Origin: Lentisphaeria bacterium
GTDB lineage: Bacteria; Verrucomicrobiota; Lentisphaeria; Victivallales; Victivallaceae
NCBI GenBank assembly: GCA_900768515.1
Contig: CAAGDG010000060.1
Coordinates: 1-26,726 of the forward strand
Direction: 5' to 3'
DNA: 26,726 nucleotides
Made by a program: the position numbers and the translations under genes. The notes below the pieces were generated by a model, which did not search any database, was not told the origin of the DNA, and was given only the letters and a program-made list of their open reading frames with translations. Shown piece by piece: positions 22,656 to 26,726 of the stretch (within the stretch, counting starts at the first letter, position 1; every line of letters begins with the position of its first letter).

Positions 22656-23707
22656 GTGCAAATACATTCGGATCTGTTTTCCGGGTGACCACCTATGGCG
22701 AGTCGCACGGTCCGGCGATCGGGCTGGTGATTGAAGGCGTTCCGGCCGGACTGCCGCTGGACGAGGCGGAGATTCAGCGGGAACTGGACCGCCGCCGTCC
22801 CGGACAGTCCCGGGTCAGCACCATGCGCAGTGAAAGCGACACGGTTGAGATTCTTTCCGGGGTGTTCGAGGGGAAGACCACCGGCACCTCGATCGGGATG
22901 CTGATCCGCAACGCCGACCAGCGCAGCCGTGACTACGGCAATCTGGCGACCTGTTTCCGGCCGGGTCACGCCGACTGGGGATTTTTTCAGAAATACGGAA
23001 TCCGGGACTACCGCGGAGGAGGCCGTTCCTCCGGCCGGGAAACCGCCACCCGGGTCGCCGCCGGCGCGGTTGCGAAACAGCTGCTGGCCACGATGGGGGT
23101 GAAGATTCGGGCCGCGGCCATGGAGATCGGCGGCGTGCGGGCGGAGAAGGTCGATTTCGACCGGGTCGAGGAGACCATCGTGCGTTCCGCGGATCCGGCG
23201 GTCGCCGAGGCGATGATCGCGGCGATCCGGGCCGCCCAGAAGGAGTATGACAGCGTCGGCGGAATTATTGAGTGCCGGGTTTCCGGAGTCCCCGCCGGCT
23301 GGGGAGAACCGCCTTTCGACAAGCTGGACGCGCTGCTGGCGCATGCGATTGTTTCGATCGGCGGGATCAAGGGAATCGAATTCGGCGCCGGATTTGCCGT
23401 GGCGCGTCTGCGCGGTTCCCGGAACAATGATCCGATCACGCCGGAGGGGTTCGCGTCAAACCGGGCCGGCGGCGTGCTCGGCGGAATTTCCAACGGCGAC
23501 GAGATCGTTTTCCGGGCGGCGATGAAGCCGACCAGTTCCATTGCGAAGGAGCAGGATACGGTCGATCTGGAGGGGAAGCCGGTCCGGCTTTCGGTTCACG
23601 GCCGTCACGACCCCTGTCTGGTGCCGCGGGCGGTGCCGGTGGTCGAGGCGATGACCGCTCTGGTGCTGATCGACCTGGCGCTGCGGCAGCGCTCCGCCCG
23701 GCTCTGA
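22652..23707 (+). CDS. aroC: Chorismate synthase
   Basis: 351 residues. Makes chorismate from 5-enolpyruvylshikimate-3-phosphate and needs reduced FMN, the last common step to aromatic amino acids. Family signatures are all present: FRVTTYGESHGPAIGLVIEGVPAG, DRRRPGQSRVSTMRSESD, FRPGHADWGFFQKYGIRDYRGGGRSSGRETATRVAAG, and near the C-terminus GRHDPCLVPRAVPVVEAM. Its first four bases overlap the aroK stop, and GGAGGAG precedes the start. A strong bidirectional terminator follows 17 bases later, ending the argB-aroK-aroC unit. Confidence 0.97.
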   Translation: MSANTFGSVFRVTTYGESHGPAIGLVIEGVPAGLPLDEAEIQRELDRRRPGQSRVSTMRSESDTVEILSGVFEGKTTGTSIGMLIRNADQRSRDYGNLATCFRPGHADWGFFQKYGIRDYRGGGRSSGRETATRVAAGAVAKQLLATMGVKIRAAAMEIGGVRAEKVDFDRVEETIVRSADPAVAEAMIAAIRAAQKEYDSVGGIIECRVSGVPAGWGEPPFDKLDALLAHAIVSIGGIKGIEFGAGFAVARLRGSRNNDPITPEGFASNRAGGVLGGISNGDEIVFRAAMKPTSSIAKEQDTVDLEGKPVRLSVHGRHDPCLVPRAVPVVEAMTALVLIDLALRQRSARL

Positions 23708-23723
23708 ATCCGGTCCGGGGCCG

Positions 23724-23761
23724 AAAAAAAGGGGGGAGGGGAATTGCCCCTCCCTTTTTTT
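23724..23761. terminator. Bidirectional rho-independent terminator between aroC and dsbD
   Basis: A-run (23724-23730), GGGAGGGG (23734-23741), loop AATTG, CCCCTCCC (23747-23754), T-run (23755-23761). The stem is perfect over eight bases and U-runs exist on both strands, so it can end both aroC and the convergent dsbD transcript. Confidence 0.88.
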
Positions 23762-23778
23762 CCGGCCGGCCGTTTCCC

Positions 23779-25320
23779 CTACCGGGGGGTCAGAATGACG
23801 AATGCCGGCAGTCCGGGAAGTTCCCAGCGGTTCATCAGGCCCGCCACCGCGGGATCGGAAGGATCTTCCGCCTGGAAATGCACCAGAGTGTAGCGTTCGA
23901 ACTCCTTTTGAACCTCGGGTGCGGGGAGTACCTCTTTTTCCATCTCAACGCAGTTCTTGCACCAGGTGGCCCAGAAGATGATCAGAACCGGTTTCCTTTC
24001 CTCGAGGGCGAGGGCGAGCCGGCTGCGGAGATGCTCCACCTCGGCTTCCGGCGAGTAGCTGCCGGGGAGCAGTCTCCAGCCTGTCACGCCGTAGAAGACG
24101 GCGGCGGCGAGGATCACTGCGCCGAAGAGGTATTTGACCGCGATCATGAACCGTCCCGGCTTGGGGAGCACGGCAAGCCCCGCTCCGGCCAGCGGCCAGG
24201 GCAGCGCCATGCCGACGCCGAGCAGGAAGGGCAGGCCGAGTGCGAAGAAATTTCCGGCCTGGTACCGTTCCGCGGCAAAGACCAGAACCATGATGACCAC
24301 CGGCGCGACGCAGGCGCCGGCCAGCAGTGCCGCGACCGCTCCCATCACGAAGGCGACGACGGTTTTCCCGCCGCGGATCCGGGAGGGTTTGACCCTCCCC
24401 AGTCCGGAGAGGTCGACGTTGAACCAGCCGAACATCGCCGCCGCCAGCACCAGGAAAATTCCGGCGATGGTGAAGTTGAACCAGCTGGTCGCGTTGAGCG
24501 CCCCGAACCGGGCGCCGGTCAGAATCACCAGCACGCCGAGCACGCCGTAGGCGGCCGCCATTCCGATTCCGTAGGCGAGGCCGCGGCGGAATCCGGCGGC
24601 GCGGTTGCCGCCGTCCGCGCCGATGATCGCCAGATTGACCGGGATCATCGGAAGGACGCAGGGGGTCAGGTTCAATCCGAGTCCGCCCAGGATGGTGAGC
24701 AGGATCACCAGGATCGCGCTCCGGTCGGCGAGCGACAGACCGGCATCACCGGACTTCCCTGCCGCGATCGGGGCGGAGGCGGGCGACAGAAACGCCCGGA
24801 ACTGCGCGGCATCCTGAAATCCGATGGTGCGCCGTTCCAGCCGGAACCGTTCCAGCAGGGAGTCGAGTTTTTCGTCTTCGAGCGCCCCTTCCGCCTCTTC
24901 CAGCGGAGTCTCCCCGCCGGTCAGCGCCAGATGCTGCGGCATGAAGCAGAGCGCCGCCTCGTTTCCGGCGGCCTTGCGGCAGCCCTGAAAATCGACGGTT
25001 GCCTGAAAGGGGGGCATTCCGCGGAATGTCCAGCGGTAGCTCCCCTCGGGATAGATGCCGATTCTGCCGAAGAAGGGATCGTCGACATTTTCCGGTTCCG
25101 GCGTCAGGAGCGGGGAAGCCGCCTTGCCGTCGGAACCGGTGACCTCCAGCGCCAGAGACTGCGCATAGAGGTAGTGCCCGGCTTCAACCCGCAGAGAGAC
25201 CGTAAGCTGATCCCCGGCCGTCGTCGCCTCCCAGCGGAACGGCGAAGAGGCGGCGGCAAGAAGTGTTGTCAGCATAAGGACGGCGATGGCCGCCGCCCTT
25301 GCCGGGAACCCGGTTCTCAT
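23779..25320 (-). CDS. dsbD: Thiol:disulfide interchange protein DsbD with shortened C-terminal domain
   Basis: 513 residues. Moves reducing power from cytoplasmic thioredoxin across the inner membrane to periplasmic thiol proteins. Order: signal peptide, DsbD-alpha domain with Cys114 and Cys125 (FQGCRKAAGNEAALCFMPQ, a wider spacing than in E. coli), eight membrane helices from about 180 with the redox cysteines in NLTPCVLPMIP and LAGACVAPVV, then a thioredoxin domain with WATWCKNC (Cys454, Cys457). Only eight residues follow the cis-Pro of LPGLPAFVIL, so the last strands and helix of the thioredoxin fold, about 25-35 residues, are missing. The stop is 18 bases from the terminator and neither shifted frame restores thioredoxin-like sequence. 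The start at 25320 has GAGG 5 bases before it. Follows the thioredoxin-like gene after 14 bases. Confidence 0.92.
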   Translation of the reverse strand: MRTGFPARAAAIAVLMLTTLLAAASSPFRWEATTAGDQLTVSLRVEAGHYLYAQSLALEVTGSDGKAASPLLTPEPENVDDPFFGRIGIYPEGSYRWTFRGMPPFQATVDFQGCRKAAGNEAALCFMPQHLALTGGETPLEEAEGALEDEKLDSLLERFRLERRTIGFQDAAQFRAFLSPASAPIAAGKSGDAGLSLADRSAILVILLTILGGLGLNLTPCVLPMIPVNLAIIGADGGNRAAGFRRGLAYGIGMAAAYGVLGVLVILTGARFGALNATSWFNFTIAGIFLVLAAAMFGWFNVDLSGLGRVKPSRIRGGKTVVAFVMGAVAALLAGACVAPVVIMVLVFAAERYQAGNFFALGLPFLLGVGMALPWPLAGAGLAVLPKPGRFMIAVKYLFGAVILAAAVFYGVTGWRLLPGSYSPEAEVEHLRSRLALALEERKPVLIIFWATWCKNCVEMEKEVLPAPEVQKEFERYTLVHFQAEDPSDPAVAGLMNRWELPGLPAFVILTPR

Positions 25321-25334
25321 CGGCGCCTCGGAGG

Positions 25335-25790
25335 TTACTTTTTCTTTTCGGCGTTGTCAAGGATTCCCTGCAGCTCGGAGACGTAGTCCCTGGCCGGCCG
25401 GAATCCGACGACGGAACCGAGAACCTTGCCCTCCGCATCGAGGACAACCGTGGTCGGGAACCCCTGGATGTTGTAACGCTTCTGCAGTTCCTGCGCCTCC
25501 TTGGAAGGAGCCTTGCTCCTCGGGAAATCGAGGTAGAGCAACACCAGCTTGTCCTTGGCGAAGTCGCGGAACTCCTTGGTCGGCAAGGTTTCCTTTGCCA
25601 TTTTAACGCAGAACGGACACCAGTCGGAACCGGTGAAGAACGCCAGGACCGGAAGTTTCTTCTCCTTGGCGGTTTCGAAAGCGGTCTTCGCCTCGGTGGT
25701 CCAGCCGGCGTTTTCGGGCGGGGTCGCGCCCGCGATGAAACTCACCCCGAGCAGGGCGCCCAGCAGGAATGCGAACATTCTTTTTTTCAT
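25335..25790 (-). CDS. Exported thioredoxin-fold protein with WCPFC motif
   Basis: 151 residues. A signal peptide (MKKRMFAFLLGALLGVSFIAG) exports it to the periplasm. The rest is a thioredoxin_7/DUF255-like fold: PVLAFFTGSDWCPFCVKMAKETL with Cys58 and Cys61, the strand LVLLYLDFPRS, and the cis-Pro segment YNIQGFPTTVVLDAEGKVLGSVVGF. All elements of the fold are complete. It probably receives electrons from DsbD, encoded 14 bases downstream in the same operon, and reduces or repairs disulfides in secreted proteins or cytochromes. AGGAGGAGG directly precedes the ATG, an unusually strong ribosome binding site. Function within the redox system is inferred from context. Confidence 0.9.
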   Translation of the reverse strand: MKKRMFAFLLGALLGVSFIAGATPPENAGWTTEAKTAFETAKEKKLPVLAFFTGSDWCPFCVKMAKETLPTKEFRDFAKDKLVLLYLDFPRSKAPSKEAQELQKRYNIQGFPTTVVLDAEGKVLGSVVGFRPARDYVSELQGILDNAEKKK

Positions 25791-25860
25791 GATACCTCCT
25801 CCTTGCAATTTTGAATTTTCAGTCGTATCGTTTTCTCCACAAAACGGCGACTTTGCGGTT

Positions 25861-25888
25861 AATCTATACTGTTTTTGCAAAAAATCAA
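25861..25888 (-). promoter_or_regulatory. Tentative promoter of the thioredoxin-like/dsbD operon
   Basis: On the minus strand TTGATT (25888-25883), 16 bases, TAGATT (25866-25861). A TATAGA lies two bases upstream of that -10 but leaves only 14 bases to this -35. It is weaker than the other predicted promoters in the window. Confidence 0.35.
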
Positions 25889-25897
25889 GCATTTTGG

Positions 25898-25925
25898 TTG
25901 CGCTTTGGGAGTGAAATGGTATATT
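25898..25925 (+). promoter_or_regulatory. Predicted promoter of the pepD-like gene
   Basis: TTGCGC (25898-25903), 16 bases, TATATT (25920-25925). It predicts a leader of about 40 bases and shares spacing and -10 with the metY and GH113-like promoters. Confidence 0.6.
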
Positions 25926-25974
25926 TTTAAGCGATTGTGAAAAATTCCGAATGCGACGGAGAAAGGATGAACGC

Positions 25975-26726
25975 ATGAAAAACTTTGACAAGTTGGAGCC
26001 GAAGAGGGTCTGGGCGATTTTTCGGGAGATCTGTTCGATCGGCCACCCCTCCGGACATGAGGAGAAACTGGCGGCGGCGATCGCGGGCCGGGCGGAAGAA
26101 CGAGGGCTGGCAGTCCGGCGCGATTCGGCCGGGAACCTGCGGATCGACCGTCCCGCCGCTCCCGGGTTTGAAAACGCGCCGGCGGTTCTGCTGCAGGCCC
26201 ACCTCGACATGGTGCCCCAGGCGGCGCCGGGGGTGGCGTTCGACTTTCTGAATGATCCGATTCCGCCGGTGGTGAAAGAGGGGTGGGTGGTCTCCGCGGC
26301 CGGAACCACGCTTGGCGCCGATGACGGGATCGGGGTGGCGGCGGCGCTGGCGCTGCTCTTCGATGCCGATTTCCGGTGCGGTCCTATCGCGGTTCTTCTC
26401 ACGGTTTCGGAGGAGGTGGGGCTGAACGGCGCGCAGGCGCTCCCAAAGGCGTTTCTGGCAGGGAAGTTCCTGCTGAATCTCGACTCCGAGGAGGAGGGGG
26501 AACTCTGCGTTGGCTGTGCCGGCGGCGCCCGGCTTGATCTGGAGCTGGAGGTGCCGTTCGAACCGGTTCCGGCCGGGATGGTCGGGGTTTCCGCCGAAAT
26601 CCGGAACCTCGCCGGAGGGCACTCCGGAATGAACATCGGGGACCGGCGGGGGAATGCGGTTCGTTTTCTCGGAGAGCTGCTGACCCGTTGTCCGGAACTG
26701 CGGGTCGGCCGGGTCTCCGGCGGAAC
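25975..26726 (+). CDS. pepD: Aminoacyl-histidine dipeptidase, PepD-like (M20 family), 3' end cut by window edge
   Basis: The first 250 residues of a protein that is usually about 480-490. M20/M28-type dimetal peptidase that cleaves dipeptides such as Xaa-His in the cytoplasm. The start resembles PepD (LEPKRVWAIFREICSIGHPSGHEE). Metal ligands are visible: His in LLQAHLDMV, the bridging Asp in LGADDGIGVAAALAL, the catalytic Glu and ligand in TVSEEVGLNGA, and Asp in LNLDSEEEGELCVGCAGG. The dimerisation lid begins with IRNLAGGHSGMNIGDRRGNA. AAAGGA lies 7 bases before the ATG at 25975. It is divergent from the thioredoxin-like gene. The last histidine ligand is outside the window. Confidence 0.93.
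   Translation, partial: MKNFDKLEPKRVWAIFREICSIGHPSGHEEKLAAAIAGRAEERGLAVRRDSAGNLRIDRPAAPGFENAPAVLLQAHLDMVPQAAPGVAFDFLNDPIPPVVKEGWVVSAAGTTLGADDGIGVAAALALLFDADFRCGPIAVLLTVSEEVGLNGAQALPKAFLAGKFLLNLDSEEEGELCVGCAGGARLDLELEVPFEPVPAGMVGVSAEIRNLAGGHSGMNIGDRRGNAVRFLGELLTRCPELRVGRVSGG

Noticed and set aside
23762..23800. Frameshift at the C-run before the dsbD stop.
   Set aside because: Reading the other frame past the run gives a Gly/Arg/Lys-rich string that enters the terminator, not the missing thioredoxin segment.
1..26726. Mobile elements, CRISPR arrays, defence systems or tRNA genes.
   Set aside because: Looked for transposase or integrase motifs, direct repeat-spacer patterns and cloverleaf signatures and saw none; the window is ordinary chromosomal housekeeping and envelope genes.

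Overview
The window is 26.7 kb of GC-rich, densely coded bacterial chromosome. It holds 21 genes on both strands, 19 complete and one cut at each edge (glmS and a pepD-like peptidase). No gap between genes exceeds 300 bases. I saw no rRNA, tRNA, CRISPR array, insertion sequence or phage gene. A Gram-negative cell with a lipopolysaccharide (LPS) core is indicated by WaaG, WaaP, DsbD and a lipoprotein solute-binding protein. The mix of PTS proteins without visible EII components, a ribose-type ABC transporter, CE7 and GH113-like carbohydrate enzymes, and AT-rich promoters in GC-rich DNA would suit the PVC group (Lentisphaerae or Victivallis-like). That placement is inference and no single marker proves it.

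Layout: (1) 1-4216, minus strand, the tight operon ptsH-ptsI-nucleoside deoxyribosyltransferase-like-glmS. (2) 4415-5692, plus, metY (O-acetylhomoserine sulfhydrylase), divergent from ptsH. (3) 5844-10885, plus, a five-gene operon in which every junction is a 4-base ATGA overlap: GT2 glycosyltransferase, waaG, waaP, an S-adenosylhomocysteine-hydrolase-like NAD-binding protein and an MTA/SAH-type deaminase. (4) 10889-15108, minus, a ribose-type ABC importer (ATPase, permease, binding protein) followed by a PIG-L family deacetylase. (5) 15302-17181, plus, a MarR regulator and a MATE efflux pump, with a likely autoregulatory operator. (6) 17294-19883, minus, a GMP synthase lacking its glutaminase active site, preceded by a secreted CE7-like esterase. 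(7) 20065-21075, plus, a GH113-like TIM-barrel protein. (8) 21198-23707, plus, argB-aroK-aroC, ended by a strong bidirectional terminator. (9) 23779-25790, minus, an exported thioredoxin-fold protein and DsbD. (10) 25975-end, plus, a PepD-like dipeptidase.

The points most worth following are these. The GMP synthase keeps a complete synthetase half but has lost the glutaminase nucleophile and His-Glu region. An E. coli-like waaG-waaP pair is translationally chained to two proteins that look like a deaminase plus modified SAH hydrolase pair, perhaps an alternative SAH disposal route. Divergent intergenic regions repeat one promoter pattern (TTG-type -35, usually TTGC, 16-17 bases, TATATT). The MarR gene has an inverted repeat exactly over its predicted transcription start.
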